Assembly (NCBI GenBank): GCA_019096065.1
Contig: JAGUCH010000002.1
Span: 11,730,501-11,794,500 of the forward strand
DNA: 64,000 bases
Origin: Paracyclopina nana
Lineage: Eukaryota; Arthropoda; Copepoda; Cyclopoida; Cyclopettidae
Direction: 5' to 3'
The position numbers and the translations under genes are program-made. Position 1 is the stretch's first letter. Each line of letters begins with the position of its first letter. Of this stretch, positions 24,767 to 38,800 are shown piece after piece. The notes beneath the pieces are model-generated. The model worked only from the letters and a program-made list of their open reading frames with translations. It was not told where the DNA came from and did not search any database.

Positions 24767-25701
24767 AGAAGAGGATTTCAAAATGTCAAGTGTTTGCTGC
24801 TGTCAACACAGATTGCTCCGCGCAGTAAAATGACTCATCGCGAAAGCCGCTCCTCTCGCTTGAACACATTTTTTATATACAGTAGCGTGGAAGTGCATTT
24901 GAAGTGGTGTACAAAAAGGTCATTCTCTGCCCTGCTTCCATGCCGAGGATGAGATTGGTTCCGAGCTGTCAGAAGCCGTGTCTACTGGCAATAATTCCTG
25001 TTTATTTCCCATATATCCTGCACGTAGGTGCGTTAGCGCACAGTTAGGGGAAAAACAAGTCTGCATCGCACATCTTTACCAAATGGATTGGTCACGGCCC
25101 ACGAAGCCAAAAGATCGGCTCATTCATCAATTGCAGCCACAGCCTGGTACTGCAGGGTCGTCTCTCGATCTCTCCATATAAAAAAAGATATACACACGCG
25201 CGCATTTTGGGACTCTATAGAGCAGAAAAGTGGAAATCTTTATAAAAGAGATGTGGAGCCCTGTGGCTACGCGACGATATTGTTCTCCTATTTTGCGCGC
25301 GCGGCAAGCTGAACAATAAAGCCACACAAGACAATGGGTATATATTATTTGGGGTCGGTGCCAATCTTCCTTTGAGCAGCGCCCTATTCGCATTTCGCCC
25401 ATCCATCATCATCCGAAAAAGGAGCTTGTGTTTGCCATGGGCTGAGGGGTGGTATTAAAAGTCTACTGACCCTGCAATTACAAGCTCTAATGAGGCTGGC
25501 TGATAATGGAAGAGAAGGGCTCGTTAGTTGGCACGAGGTGCTGACGTCGGCTGCATGAAGAGCGAGACGAAATGGCGGCTCGAGAGCTTTTCCCAGTGTA
25601 CTTTATGCTAATACAGTTGTCATTGTCATCCATGCATACCAATCGCTAATTTAGCGCGAAGCTCGCCCAAGCTGACAGAATCGAGTGCGTTTCCCTCGAT
25701 C
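24767..25701. other. Intergenic region between convergent genes
   Basis: About 0.9 kb downstream of both neighbours. No conserved frame, RNA gene or long repeat seen. Confidence 0.4.
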
Positions 25702-25707
25702 TTTATT
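25702..25707 (-). promoter_or_regulatory. AATAAA polyadenylation signal of the polyQ zinc-finger gene
   Basis: TTTATT on the plus strand begins 9 nt after the minus-strand stop codon, so the 3' UTR may be unusually short if this signal is used. Confidence 0.55.
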
Positions 25708-25715
25708 TTGGTCTC

Positions 25716-28183
25716 TCAGATACAGTAAGAAGGGTGAGTAGCACCTCCGACGTAAGCGCTGTCGTAGCTCCCTGTCGAAGAAAATCCCATCGAGTGGTGG
25801 TGATGATATTCGTTCGGAGCATTCGCGGCTTGCTGCTGCTGCTGCCCATTTGCATTCGCCGAATTCGCACCATTGTTGGGGAAGTAGTTGTTGTAGTTGC
25901 TGTAGCCGCTGTACGGCCCGTTATTGGCCATTTCGTGCGGGCTCGAAGCGTATCCGAACCAGTGATGATGGTTGTTCCCCTGATGTTGCTGCTGATGATG
26001 CATCACGTGTTGTTGTTGTTGTTGTTGATGCAAAAGCTGCTGCTGCTGCTGATTGCTGTACATCGTCACTTGGTGGTGTTGTCTGTAGTTGGGATAATCA
26101 TATGCACCGCTATTGTAGTCGAGCTGGTTAGCCAGCTCGGATATGTTGAGCGAGGACATGTAATCCCCTGCCGAGGCTGCAGTCGAGGAGGCCGCCGCGG
26201 CATGGTGGCCGCTCCTGGCCTCGGCGGGCATACCGGGTAAAAAGTCCTCGAGGCAAGGATTGGTGGACGTGGTCGAGGCCGGCGAGGACGAGGGCGGGGT
26301 GAGGGGAGGCGTGGAGGCGTCCTGGCCTCTGCCCATCCTCGCCTCGTAGTCGTTTTCCGAGGAGGAGGCCGCGGAGGCGGAGGCGGCTGCAACGACCACC
26401 GCCGCAGCGGAGCTCGACGCGATGGTCTTGAGGTCGTGGAACGAGGGCAAGGGCGTCGTTTTGTCTGGCGAGATCGTCGCATCATTGGCATCGCCGCTGA
26501 TTGGAGGCGTCAAGAGGGGCAGCTGAGACTTTTCCCCGGTGGTCTGGTGAATGTTGCGATAATGAGCACTCAGCGAGGCCGCTTTCACCGTGGCGAACGG
26601 GCAGAGTCTGCAGGCGTGTGGACGGGCGCCCTCGTGGCTCGCCTTTCGGTGGTAGTTGAGGCCGGCCCTCTGGGTGAAGGACTTGCCGCAGTCGGGGCAG
26701 CCGTAGGGCTTGTCCCCCGTGTGCACGCGCGAATGGGCCTTGAGCGTGGACGGCTCGCGGAAGGTCTTGCCGCAAATCTCGCAGCAAAAGGGCCGCTCTC
26801 CGTCGTGCTTGCGCACGTGGCTGATCATGGAGGCCTTGTGGCGGAACTGCTCGTGGCACACGGGGCAGTTGAAGGGCTTCTCTCCGGAATGCTGCCGGAA
26901 GTGGTTGGTGAGGTGGACCCTGGTCTTGAAGGCCTTGTCGCAGGAGGGACAGGCGAAGTCGCGGATGTTCTTGTGGTGCGAGCGGACATGCGAGGCCAGC
27001 CTGCTCGGCTTGCTGAAGGCCTTGTTGCAGTGCTCGCACCGGATCTGCCTGCCAATGCCGTGCGTCCGCAGGTGGTATCGGAGCGAGTACCTGTCGGCGT
27101 ATTGCTTCGAGCAGACGTAGCACTTGGGCTCCTGGCCGCGATGCGTGGACTCGTGAATCCTCGCCGCCGATCGGTTGTCAAACTTGGCGGGGCACCAGTC
27201 GCAGAGGTATCTTCCCGAGCTGCTCTCGTCAATGTTGCTGTCAGTCTCATCAAAGTCCTCCGCCAGCTCAAAGTCGGGCTTGATGGAGTCGCGCGCAATA
27301 TGCAGCCGCAGGTGACGTCGCAGGTTTTGGCAGTTTGAGAAACGTTTGAGGCAAGTCAGGCAGATCAAGCCCTCCGTCTCGTTGTTGTCGAGCTGCTTCT
27401 CGGCCAGTGACAGCCGCTCTCTGAGGCTCAGCTCCTCCGTCTTCTGCTGCTTCTTCTTCTTCATCATCATCAGCTTGACGGACGTTTCGAGCGCCTGGCT
27501 CTTCTTGGCATCGCAGTCGCTCTCATCGTCGCTGGACTCGCTGTCACCGAGGCAGTCGCTGGTGGCCTCTCCGTTGCTCGTGGAGGCTCCGCCGGCCGAA
27601 TGGCACCCACTGTCCCCGTCATGATCCGCCTTGGCCAGGGATCTGGATCGGCCGGCCGTCTTTGCGCGAGTCGGCTTGGACAATCCGCGGAGGTGGATCG
27701 GGAAGCCATCGGCCGAGTCGCTGCTCTCCTCGTCCGAGCTGCTCAGGCTGTCGTCGTGGTGCTCCTTCGACTTCTTGCTGCTGTTGCTCACTTTGTTGAA
27801 GTGCCGCTTGAAATGGAGGAAAAAGCGGGCCCGAGTGCGGCACTTTTTCCTGCACAAGAAGCAGCTGAAGTCCGCGTCCAGATGCTTGGCCACCAGCTCT
27901 CCGGACTCCTCGATGGAGCAGTTGTTGTTGTTGTTGCTCTTGTATTTCATCAACTTGGCAATGCCGAGTGCCAAGGCGGTGGCCTCGGCTTTGTCGATCA
28001 CGGGCTTCTGGTGAGGAGCCTCCTGGTCGTTGGTGGCTGCAGCAAAAGTATAGTTAGGCCCATGTCAACTTGGAAATATATAGAGCGCTTACCGATGATG
28101 GCTTTGATGATGTTGCATAGCTGCTGCAAGGGCTGGGGCACCATGGTCATGTTGTTCTTGGTCTTGCTATTCGTCGTCGTCAT
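25716..28183 (-). CDS. C2H2 zinc-finger protein, ten fingers, polyQ/His-rich C-terminus
   Basis: Exons 28183-28093 and 28036-25716 join in frame (ATCG|GTAAGC, TTGCAG|CC), 803 residues. N-terminus MTTTNSKTKNNMTMVPQPLQ, then an isolated finger (CFLCRKKCRTRARFFLHFKRH pattern), a Ser/Asp-rich acidic stretch, and nine further fingers with TGEKP-like linkers (HSGEKPF, HDGERPF, HTGDKPY) typical of DNA binding. The last 250 residues are low complexity: Ala/Ser runs, then Gln, His and Asn runs (CAG/CAA-coded) ending with aromatic-rich HPSYCI. A likely sequence-specific transcription factor. An upstream exon (from 28233) is open in frame with the start, so the N-terminus may be longer. Its 5' side faces a 12.8-kb gene-free region. 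Confidence 0.88.
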
Positions 28184-28211
28184 TTGTCCTCTTGTTGTGA
28201 GCGTTTGCCAT
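28167..28211 (-). promoter_or_regulatory. Upstream ORF overlapping the zinc-finger start codon
   Basis: An ATG at 28211 opens a 14-codon frame ending with TAG at 28169-28167, in a different frame from, and overlapping, the main ATG at 28183. It lies in the putative exon beginning at 28233, after a good TTTTGCAG acceptor. If transcribed, it could lower translation from the main start. Confidence 0.4.
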
Positions 28212-29700
28212 AGTCCTCTTTGTTTTCCACTTGCTGCAAAAGAAATTAAAGTTTTCAGACTGAGAGGCGACTCTTGACCGCCCCCTGGGGTTGCACATAA
28301 TGAGGTTTGTCCAATTCCTGAATAATGAAGGTCAAACAGAAATGGGTTGGTCACATGCAAGCAAGCTGCTGCTGCTGGTGACTTGTTGGAATGTCTCTTC
28401 TGTTCCAATTGTTTTTTCGCGGATTTCATGCGGAGACGTTATTAGCATACGTCCAGCGTGGGAATCATGGACGTTTCGAGCAAAACGAGCAATATTTCAC
28501 GGCCACTTTGAAAGAAAGGATATGATGATCATCGCGCAGATATGCATCTCGCGCGCGTACGACGGCTTCGGCGCTAGTGAATACTCCCTTTCTAGCACTA
28601 GATATACTGGCTGCATAACAATAGATATATGGCTATTTAGCTATGCTACTCGCCCACCCATCAGGGGGTCCCTTCCACTTCTTTGGCGACGAAAAATCGC
28701 TAATTGATCAGTAAATCTCGATGGCAAATTAGAAGTAGCTTTTTTGCCAGCCCAGCAGCGGTCAACAGCTTCTCATCAAGCTGGCTCGAGCTGTACGAGA
28801 CGAAACGGCCCCTTGGGGCAAATTGCAGAGAAAATGGAAGCGATTTGGAAGCTCAGTTTCGGCAAACAGTCCCAAACCAATTTGGGCTAACAAGGGGATA
28901 TAATTGGGGTGACGTATTAGACTACGCGCGTACACAGTTGTCATCGAAAACTTCACGTGAACCTACTTGCCACTTTAGCTGGGAACTTTTTTAAAGCCTA
29001 TTAACTCATGCTGAGAATGGTTAATTTTTTCATCTTCTTAGCTGCAGCCCTCCTAGCTCACCACAGAATTCGTTCGGCATCTTTTTGTCTTCCAGCTGAG
29101 ACTTTTGTACATACTATACTACTTGGCTCTAATTTGTTCACTTTTAATCTTGGCACCTTGGCCTTGCTTTTGAAGGATTTCACTTATTGGGAAATTTGAA
29201 AGGACTTTCCGATTATAGCTGATTCTGACAAGAATAATTTTTATCTTTTAATTATGCTTTGGTTCTTTAAATAACGATAACCTTACCAACTATCATAATG
29301 AAGCCAAGAATCATTGGACAAGTGTTATTTTTAAGCAACTTGAGGTGCTTATTAAAAAAATGTCGGCTATGGTTGCATGGAATTTCTGAATAGCGTTTCT
29401 TGTGGCATGTTAAGGCAAGATTTTTCGCAGCATCCTTTCGTTTCAAGTTTCTTTTTAATTTTTATTAAACAAAAAATTTGCCCATGCAATGTATTTTACT
29501 TTTGAGTTGCCGCATTACAGACCTGCTTGTCATGTCTGCAGAAGTTTACTTTTGTGTCAAATTACTCAAGGTGCATTGTCGCAAGAAATGGGGGGTACAT
29601 GAACGGGACATAAAGGTAAGCCTCTCAAATAGCTAAATATAGCTGCACCGAAGACCGAATTGGCGAGTGTAAGGGAAACATTTTGCAGTTTTGCGCTCAA

Positions 29701-30630
29701 AGGGTGTTCATCTATGCCTCGTTTCCTTAAAATCTTACGACGGCCTTTAACGAAATGCTTAAGTTTTCTTGCTTCTGATTAATCAAAACACTTCTGGCTC
29801 ATAAGACCAAGAGGTCGGAAAAGTGGTCTAATAGGGTGTTCATCTATACCTCGTTTCCTTAAAATCTTACGACAGCCTTAAGCGAAATGCTTCAGTTTTC
29901 GTATTACTGATTAATCAAAACACTTCTAGCGCATATGACCAAAAGAGGTCGGAAAAGTGGTCTAATTGAAGCTATCAAACGTAAGTAAAAATAATCAGTT
30001 CTGAAAAAGGAGGCTTAACTAAAACACAATTTAATGGAAGGAAAAAAATTCCTTAGTATGTGAACACAGCATAATTGAAGCTATGAAACGTGGGTGAAAA
30101 TGATCAGTTTTAAAATAGGAGGCTTTAGTAAAACGCAATTTAACGGAAGGAAAAAATTTCCTTAGTAGGTGAACACAGCATTAGTTTGTTGTAATTTTAA
30201 ATCACAATCGGTAATTTTTACAATCAACGTGGTAATTTTTTATGCAATTCCTGCAAGTTGAGTTCGAAAGGTGGCTTTGAATGCTAAGAGGCATTTGGTA
30301 GCTTTAGCGGAAACTGGGTTTGTCGAAAGTCCATTTTCCTCCTTTCAATTGAGCATAGCCGTGAATTGTCTTGAGTAGTTTTGCGGATATAAATGAACGG
30401 GACATTAATGCTGTGTTTGCAAAAAAAGAAAATTTTTTCAATCTGTAAAATTGCGTTTTTCTTAAACCTCCTATTTCAGTACTGATAATTTTTTCTCATA
30501 TTTGATAGCTTCAAATAGACCACTTTTTCCGCCTCTTTTTGGTCATGTGAGTTTGAAGCGATTTGATTAATCAGAAGTACGAAAACTTGAACGTTTCATT
30601 TAAGATTTTAAGGAAACGAGACCATACCCT
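29701..30630. repeat. Foldback repeat with tandemly duplicated left arm
   Basis: Two direct copies of about 132 bp (29701-29832 and 29833-29966, each starting AGGGTGTTCATCTAT) are followed by two tandem units of about 109 bp (29964-30072 and 30073-30181, each starting AATTGAAGCTAT). The segment 30408-30630 is an imperfect reverse complement of one copy of each unit, ending ACCATACCCT. The central 230 bp is single copy. The string TGAACGGGACAT occurs near both 29600 and 30393. No coding capacity; most likely a non-autonomous foldback or MITE-like DNA element. Confidence 0.75.
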
Positions 30631-33600
30631 ATAAAGGCTACTTCAAATGGTAAATCAGCACTTTTCTATAATACATTTTTTTGTCGTTTTTCTTTTTATT
30701 TCCCGTTATTGCTCTCCGTGGATTACCATAGAATTTGTCGTGAGTACATGCTTATTTTTCATGGAACTGTTGAAAAAAAACTAGGTAGGAAAAGGTGTCT
30801 AGTGTTTTCATCCAAGTATCGAATGTCTCTTGTCGTGGTTCTGAGCTATGCAGTTGAGGAAATGCTTATCTCGCTGATCCCTTTTCAGCCCTTCATTTTT
30901 TAGTGTGCTAATCTGAAAAATCCTGCGCTTTTCTCGGAGTTTGTCACCCGTGAAAACCCAGAGTTGACACGCATGGAATATGACGAGAGGAATTTACCTT
31001 ATCAGTGATTGTAGGCAGTTGACTAGCACTATTTTATTTCGCTGAGTGATGAGGCTTGCTGAGCAACTGATTTCTCGCTGAGCTCTCTTCGCACTACGGC
31101 GCAGTCGCCGCCGCCACTTTCGTCCCGAAGTTGCGCTCTCTTCCTCTTAACCGCGCGTCGCGCCGCGAAACGCCGTTCAGGCATGATCAGCGTGAGGCCA
31201 TTTTCGATCACATTTTTGGAATTGCTCGAAGGCCTCTCAGCTGCAGGCTTTTCGCCATTGTTGTCTCGCATTTTTTAAGGCTGCTGCTGCTGCTGGTCGT
31301 TTGTCAACTTTTGTGGTCGCGTAGACCCCCCCGCAGTGTCCCCAATGTTGTGACAACCTGTGCACATGCAAGGTGCAGGGCATAAATCACGATATGATAG
31401 CGGCGGCCAAGTGGTTTCATTTTCTGGGATTAACTCGGTTAGCTACTGCTCCATAACTGGCTGCTGTACTAATCTGTAGACAAAACCGAGTTGGGCAAAC
31501 AGACGACCAACCGTGCATGAAATGTAACAAACAATATATCAACTGTGCTGCAGCGTGCACAGCATTGAGCAGATGAAAGCTGATCATGGTTTTTAGCGTC
31601 GTAGTCGATGCTGGTGACAAGTCACACACTGAGCCGCCAGCCATGCTGCTGGTGTATGGGATCATCATCCCCTTTTTTGTCGCCAGCTCGCTTGTCCTAA
31701 TGACACCCGCCCATTGTGCCGTGAGCCAGCAGAAAATGGCAGATGATGCAAAAATGTCGGCTATTTTTCGCTCCAAATAATAATAAGGCTGCTGCTACAC
31801 ACTTGTCAGCATTAGACCCACTAATCATAGAGACTGGGCACCGCTTTGATGGTGATTTTATTCCACGCCAGGGCCGTAAATTTTCGGGTCTGTTAACGAG
31901 GTGTTTGACCTGAAACAAAGGGAGTTTTCACACGCGAGACCTGTCGCAGCTCATTGGCCTCATCATCGCCTTGATAAATTTGTTTGCCATGTGATGCCAA
32001 TGGTGGCGGTGGGTGGCCAGAATCCGATGGTCAAACAGCAATAATGGTGGCAACATTTGGACACCGCGCTAACAATAATGGCCGCGCCACATGTGAAAAT
32101 AATGACGTCAATTGATCCCTCTGCTAAATGCCATGTATGCTGTATTTACTGCTCGCTGGCCAATATTGCGTCTTTCATTTTTATCATCACGGCTGTTGTT
32201 TCCATCTCCAAGTTAAGCCCCGTTTCTCGTTATATACATATATATAGGAAGCCTCAGCAGTGCAAATGCAGTGTGAAAGATCCCCGCGTAATTCCGTTCC
32301 TCGATCGCGCGAGCGAGCGAAGGGATTACGTTTGACGCGCTATATGTACTAGCAGTATATCCTATGTTAGTTTGCGGCGCTCTAATCTGTTAATGGCATT
32401 AGATCCAGGCTAGCGAAATGCACCCTTGGGGCTGCTGCCGTCACGGAAGGAAAAGCCCCCCGGGCGGGCTTGGTGTCCGAAATGGCTTTTTTCTGCGGTC
32501 TGTCTTCTTTCATCACGGTGTAACATTGCATTGTCAAGCGCATATCTGATAGCATTGACTACACTGTAGAGTAGCAATGTGTCTTTAAAAGGGGAGGAGG
32601 ATTGGCAGCTTCGGGGGGATCGGATGGTCCGATAAGATGGGATCTTTCATCTCTTGTTGCGCGCACATATTGTGTTGCTCAACACGAGGAAGAAAAGCGC
32701 TCATTTTTTGGCTTTCACAATTGACTGCACATTGCTTTGACACTCGCGAGGTTTTCGGCCAAACTTACATTACAGGTCTGGCCTTCTCGGCCTTGACCCT
32801 CGCTATAGTATGCTAAATATCCAGTTGTTCGCAGACATTCTGCTTGAGCAAAAGTGCACAGTGGATCGGGATGGTAATATAATTCAGCAGGCGGGCTTCA
32901 TTGGCGACCCACAAAGCTGTTTCGAAGTCGTCTCGCGAAAGCTGCGACTAGTGCAGCAGCTAGCTTTTCAAGAAAGCCAGCTCGTTCCCGTTTTTTACCA
33001 CCACTCCAGCTATGGTATAACCCCTTCTTCTTCTTCTTGAAGTTGTGAGTTATGCGGTCCTGGCTCAGCTTGATTTTGAGTGTGTGTGTGTGCGCGCACC
33101 GTGGGCTCATAAATCGTCGGAACAAGCGAATTCCATCATTTAACATGATCCATTTTCCACGGAGCAGCCGGGCACGGGCAGGTTGCAGTTGGTGGGGAAT
33201 CATCAATAACCCGAGAGTGTGAACAGTATTCCTCTTTTTTTCGCCAAAAGCAGCGTGGTGCCCACTCGCGGGCGCCCCGCAGAGCCAAGCAGCGCCTGAT
33301 ACATCAACCTTAACTGGATGTTTTCCTTCCAGACTTTATGGGCTGCCATCCTTATACATATATATACGGTAAAAGTAGACACCTACCTACGCTGGCTACA
33401 CTTTCCACATCCAAATCAGCCGGCCTGCTGAATTGATAATGGGGCACAAATCGATGCTTGCATTTTGGAGGAGATTGCAGGGTGCATCGTCGTACACATC
33501 ATCCGCGCAGAGGTGGACCTCGCTGCATAGAGTGACATCCGTGGCCAAGTATTGATCGAGGAGGAGCAGCTTGGCTTCTTATGCATGCCTGTCACATCCT

Positions 33601-36600
33601 GAGAGGCTTCAGAGGCTAACGCGCAGTGTGTCTCAAGGATTTCCAGCGATTTTAAGGAGAGAGGGGAATATTCCGGCGAGGAGAAAGTCATTGGTATTCT
33701 GGCAACGTCACGTCTTCATCGACTTGCGCGCGCGCGCCACTGCGTCACAATAATAATGCACGAAGCTCTTCTTTTTGACCAAATCCAGACGATCATCATT
33801 ACTGCAGTTTTTCGCTCCGTCAAATCGAATGAGTGTCAACACACGCGTTCGCCCGCCGCAGGCCATTCCAATATGTGTCGTCGTCGTCGTGCTAATCCCA
33901 TCGATCGAATTCAACATAATTTGGAGTCAGTCCATGAGGAGTGACATCAATAACCATCCTTTCATTGTTCCGCTGTCAGCTGCAGTTTCGTTTAAGGTGG
34001 GCGTGAAGGGAGGCGTGGAGCGGGTGCCAGTATTCGTTTCACCGCAATCCGCTGCTCGCCGAGCATCTGCAGTTTGCGTGCTCGTCGTGCAAAGGCAAAT
34101 ACGAGAAGCTTATTAATCGGCCCCCAGCCTGTAATTAGCGCGTGGCCGGGGGCTCACCCGCGGACGCCATTTGTCTCTCAACGCGCCATTGTGAGTGGAA
34201 TGATGATGAGAAATGGACCTGCCTGGAAATCTGTGGATTTTTCAATTGTTCCACCAGCCTGGAATCGATGGCCGCCGCGGGCATCGATGATCTCTAGCTG
34301 ACATTGGCAGCTAATGAACCGATCTGTGTCATCACTTCTTCTCCTCCTCGCGCTAAATGGCTCGGATAATCAGCAAAGTCAGGCTAATCCCAGTTCCTGT
34401 TTAGCACAGCTACTTCCATTTTAGCATGCGCGAGAGTCCATTTCTCACCCGGTCTTTTATGGGACTCGGTCGCGTGGTTTCGCCGGCAAATCAAGCGAAA
34501 AGCTTTTCGGACATTTGGCAAAGTATTTCTCCCCATAAAAAGAGCCAGTCACCGCAATGGACTTCATTAGGCGAGATGTATCGAGCGGCGGCGCGCATAG
34601 TGTAGTGCAGCCACTTGGATATTTATGGACGATGTACATAGGAAACATTAAAAAAAGTGGAAACTCCCCAGATGCCAACAATTCACATTCCACATGAGCC
34701 ACCTAATCCACATACCGCTGGCCAGTCGTACCAGCATAACTGGCTTCCTAAAAACTGGCGGCATTATGTCGACCATGTGCATCATCATGAGTAGGGGAAT
34801 TTCGGAAATGGCAATATAAGCGCGATCGATGCCAGAAGAAAGTGGCAGTAGCCCTTTTTCTTCACCGGCGAGAGATGAGATCACGTAGCTCTTTTCATTG
34901 CCCAGCTACGAGGCACCGGGGAGCATTTCCATGCGAGGAAATTTCCCAGTTCTTTGGCAGCTCGCGAGCGTGAAAAATGTGTACACGTAGAGAAACGCTC
35001 CCCAATGGATGATAATGATGCCGACCGAGCATCATTTTTCTTATTTGGCTTCTTCGAGTTGGTCAGCATTTCATATTTCATCCGTAAAAGGGAGTCATCG
35101 CTGCTGATGATGATCTCGGCCAAAAAGCCGAGCGGACAACAATGGCTACCTAAGCCACGCAAAAAAGAAGCCGGATAAACAATGCTGGCTGCATTCAAAT
35201 CACGGGGCTTATTTTTCACATTCCGAGCTGCTGCTGCTGCTGGCCAATCGGTTAGCGCCATGGGCCATCATGGCAAGCCTGGAATTTCGGCGATGATTGA
35301 CACAAGGTTGGTGATCTATCCGTCACCTCTTGTCAACCTTTCAACTCCCTCGTCAGCCCACGAGGAGAATTTTGGATGGATTTCAGAATAAATGCCAAAT
35401 GGACTACGTTGTATATTGAGTCATCTAAAAAATGGAGCAGCGAAACGAATAGCCCACTCGGGAGTTCCGTTTGCCGCATGCGCAGCTCAGATAAAACGGC
35501 AGCCATGTACGGCGCATCACTTGCCATATCCCAATGTAAACTATGAAATCTTCCACGCTTTCCTTAAGCTCATCCGAGTCCCGTCAACGTTGGCCCGCAT
35601 CACTTGCGAAGAGAATATGTAAAGCATTGACTGGACCTCTACGTGAATACGCGCGATCCGGATTGATGTGGCTTTTTTTCGCATACGAATTCACGAGACG
35701 CAAATGGCAGTCAAATTCGCTTCCAAGCGGATGAATGACGACGCTGAATGATCTCCTCCGAAAAAAACCACCACCATGGAATATGAGGGGAAAGCGGATG
35801 CAGCCAACTCATCAATCCTGACGAAGGCTGGCAGACCGGTATTCGCTTTTTAAAGGGGCAGCAGCAGCAGCTTAAATGCAAATAATAACTCCGCCCGGAT
35901 TTGCACGCAAGTAACGTGCCTTACTAGGGCCCCCCGTGGGCTTGGCCACGCCTGATTCATCAGTAGTCCAAGTTGAGGTTTTTCTAAGGCACGAGAACTA
36001 TTGTTCTCTCTCATCATCCCACATGCTTTTGTTGGCTGCTCGTGGAAGAAGTATGATGATGATGATGATGACTCGCCGTGGCCCAAATCAGCATGGCTGC
36101 TGAATTAATGCGTTTCCCCAGCTCCAAGAAGTTGTTGTTGTAGTATATGGACTGGATGACAGAGACGAACCGTCTTTGATCTTCATCCAGTCATCAGTCA
36201 AGAGCGCCCAAAGTTTCTACTTTTTGCCATTGAACAACTTCGTGGATGGGGCACGTTGTCGTTTTATTTTTTGTCAGTTCAATTTTATCGAAGGATTTAC
36301 GGGCCGCTCTCGCGCCCAAATTTGTCACTGTCGTCTCGTCCACTTTTTTCATTTTCGATGGCTGCGCCGTTAAATTGCAGTTAAAGAACGGCAGCCCTTT
36401 TTCAATGCCGCATTCCACTGCCACGGATCGAATTTCGCCAGCTCCCGACCCTCGGGACGTCGCTCGTCACGGAGTTGACCATTATTTTTCACTTTAGCTT
36501 TTACGGCGGAATTTAAATAACGCGACGCGTGCTCAGACGGATGTTGCCCGCGTCATCTGCCGAAACGGACGCACGTGAGCGGGGCCTGCTTGAGGAAATT

Positions 36601-38800
36601 CCTATGCACCCTCATGAAGAAAAAGGGGTGCGCATTATTGTTATTAGCTGCGTCCGATGACTCGCTTCGACTTCCTGCCTACTTATGCTCCGAGAAAACT
36701 GATCTGGACCGGCGATAAGGATTGATGAGCCTTCTTGAGGCTGGCCAACGGAACAATCTAAATGCATTAACCTCGGCAACGGCCACACCTTCTCCCAATG
36801 CTACGCTGGAAAATAATCACCGCTCGCTCTCGACCGAAGCCCATTATTTCCAGCTATCAACACTTCTTTTGTCCGGGGCACGGCCAATGGCCACCGATGA
36901 TTGCCAAGCCGAGACTGTTTGCATAGGATTAAGACTCGTAAAATACCCGAGAAAATGACACGTGCTTGACACCTCAAATTGGCTCGCGACGCCGAGGCAA
37001 ATTATGGCAGAACTTTATGGCCCATCTTCTCGGGAGAGAGAGAATTATTCCACCGCGGCCAAAGCTTCTCCACCTTGTTTTGCGGCCAAAGCGATAATGA
37101 GGAGCAATTTGAAAATCGGCCGTGCTAGTCATAAAACTGGAAATTATTAGTCAGGGCTGTCACCCCGGTTAACCTTAGGGCTCGCTGCTTCTTTTTTTTC
37201 AACCCCGGCAATTCGGCCATTATTCTCGCCATTGTCACAATTGCTCGCCGAGCATCATTAGAATAACGTAAAAAGCCATTACCGCGACGTTCCATTTTGG
37301 GCCAGATTTATGGGGCTTCGTTCTTCGGTTGGAATTCACATGCGAGCCATCGTCGTATTAGATTATTTTCCCGCGCGATCGATCGTTGCATCTTTCATCT
37401 TCATTTAATGCAAAAACGGTAACCAGATTTCGCGCCGCCGTGTCGAAGCCTCCGCAACTAACCGGATTAGCTCGTGCGCATTTCCTACGCTCTCCCCCCG
37501 CGGAAGCCTCATTTTACCGTCGTAGCTTGTGAAAACATCCACCGCAAACGGTGCACCCACCGCATTTTCAATTGAGCACGTCAAGTTCAATCTCCAAAAA
37601 GGTTCTTAATTCTGGGCGCTCGCGCGCGACTCATCTCCATTTGAAAAGGGGAGGCCAAATTGAAATATTGGAGAACAATGGCCGTATCAGCAGCATCCCT
37701 TTGTCCGCAGCAGCTTTCTTCAAAAACAGCCTCGAGCCAGATGCCGTGGCTTATGTTTGCCCAGCAATTATTTGGCCATCACGGCCAGCTACCGCGCATT
37801 CCTGCATATAATTTCTCAGGTCCAATTTCTGATCGCAGTTGGAGGCCCTCACTTGGCAAATTGCAGCGATACAAATAGCCGCTGCTGCGGGCTCATCATT
37901 TTTCATGCAGATTGTTTTCACTCCCTCCCGCTGGCCTCACCACGCGGGGGTTAAAACGAGGCAACTTCCAAAGGTCGTTACGCTCGTCTCGGAGGCCGAG
38001 GTCGTCGGCGACGGCGACGACGACACCACCAACCTCGCTGCGGAGAAAGTTATCTTTGTCATCGCCAGCCCATTGGATCTTGAGGGTGCCAAGAGCGAGC
38101 GCCGCGGCCAATGAGAGGACGCCCGCCAAGTCTTCTCTCTTCTTCTTCTTCTTCCACGCTCAAGCATCTTTTTAAGATGATGAAGATGACGATGATGGTG
38201 TGTGGCAGTGCCAATGGCTCGTATTCAAAATAACGCCTGATGAGCAACACCACCCTCGATGCGATGCACGCCCCATTTAACTGGAAAATGGCAACGCGAG
38301 ATGGGCTTCATCAATGAGTGTAAAAGGGGGTGACTGAGCTCTTTTAAATCCACTCCAGTTAACGCTGTCACACTCTGCGATTTGCGCCAAAATTCCATTT
38401 TCTACGTATCTGCAGGTGATGACAATGTGGGAAAAGCGCGACCAGATGGGTCTTACCTGCTTTGTTTACTGTGCACTTGTTGGCTGCTCTCGCAAACAAA
38501 TGGAGGAAAAATAGCAAAATACGCTATTATAGCTCTAGATTTCAGCCGTGAACGCCATCTGTAGGGAACAAAAGACAAACGTAATGCAATGGATATTTTT
38601 GCGTGTTTGGAGGCAAAGTAAGTGCTAAGAAATGGTTAGAAAATTGTGCAGGGAACAGAATGGTACACCTTTGAGTAAGTTTGAAAGACTAGGATCGGGA
38701 GTTAGATCATGTGCAGGCCTGAGCATTGTATGAGAAAAAACAGCCTTGCTTTTTCTTACTCAATGCTTTACGAGTTCTATACTAGCAATTTAACATGATT

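Noticed and set aside
26436..27338. 300-codon plus-strand frame antisense to the polyQ zinc-finger gene
   Set aside because: It is the GC-rich opposite-strand shadow of the finger array; the minus-strand fingers with Cys/His spacing are clearly the real product.
33060..33100. GT/GC alternating tract as a possible recombination or Z-DNA site
   Set aside because: Too short (under 20 bp) to claim more than a simple repeat.
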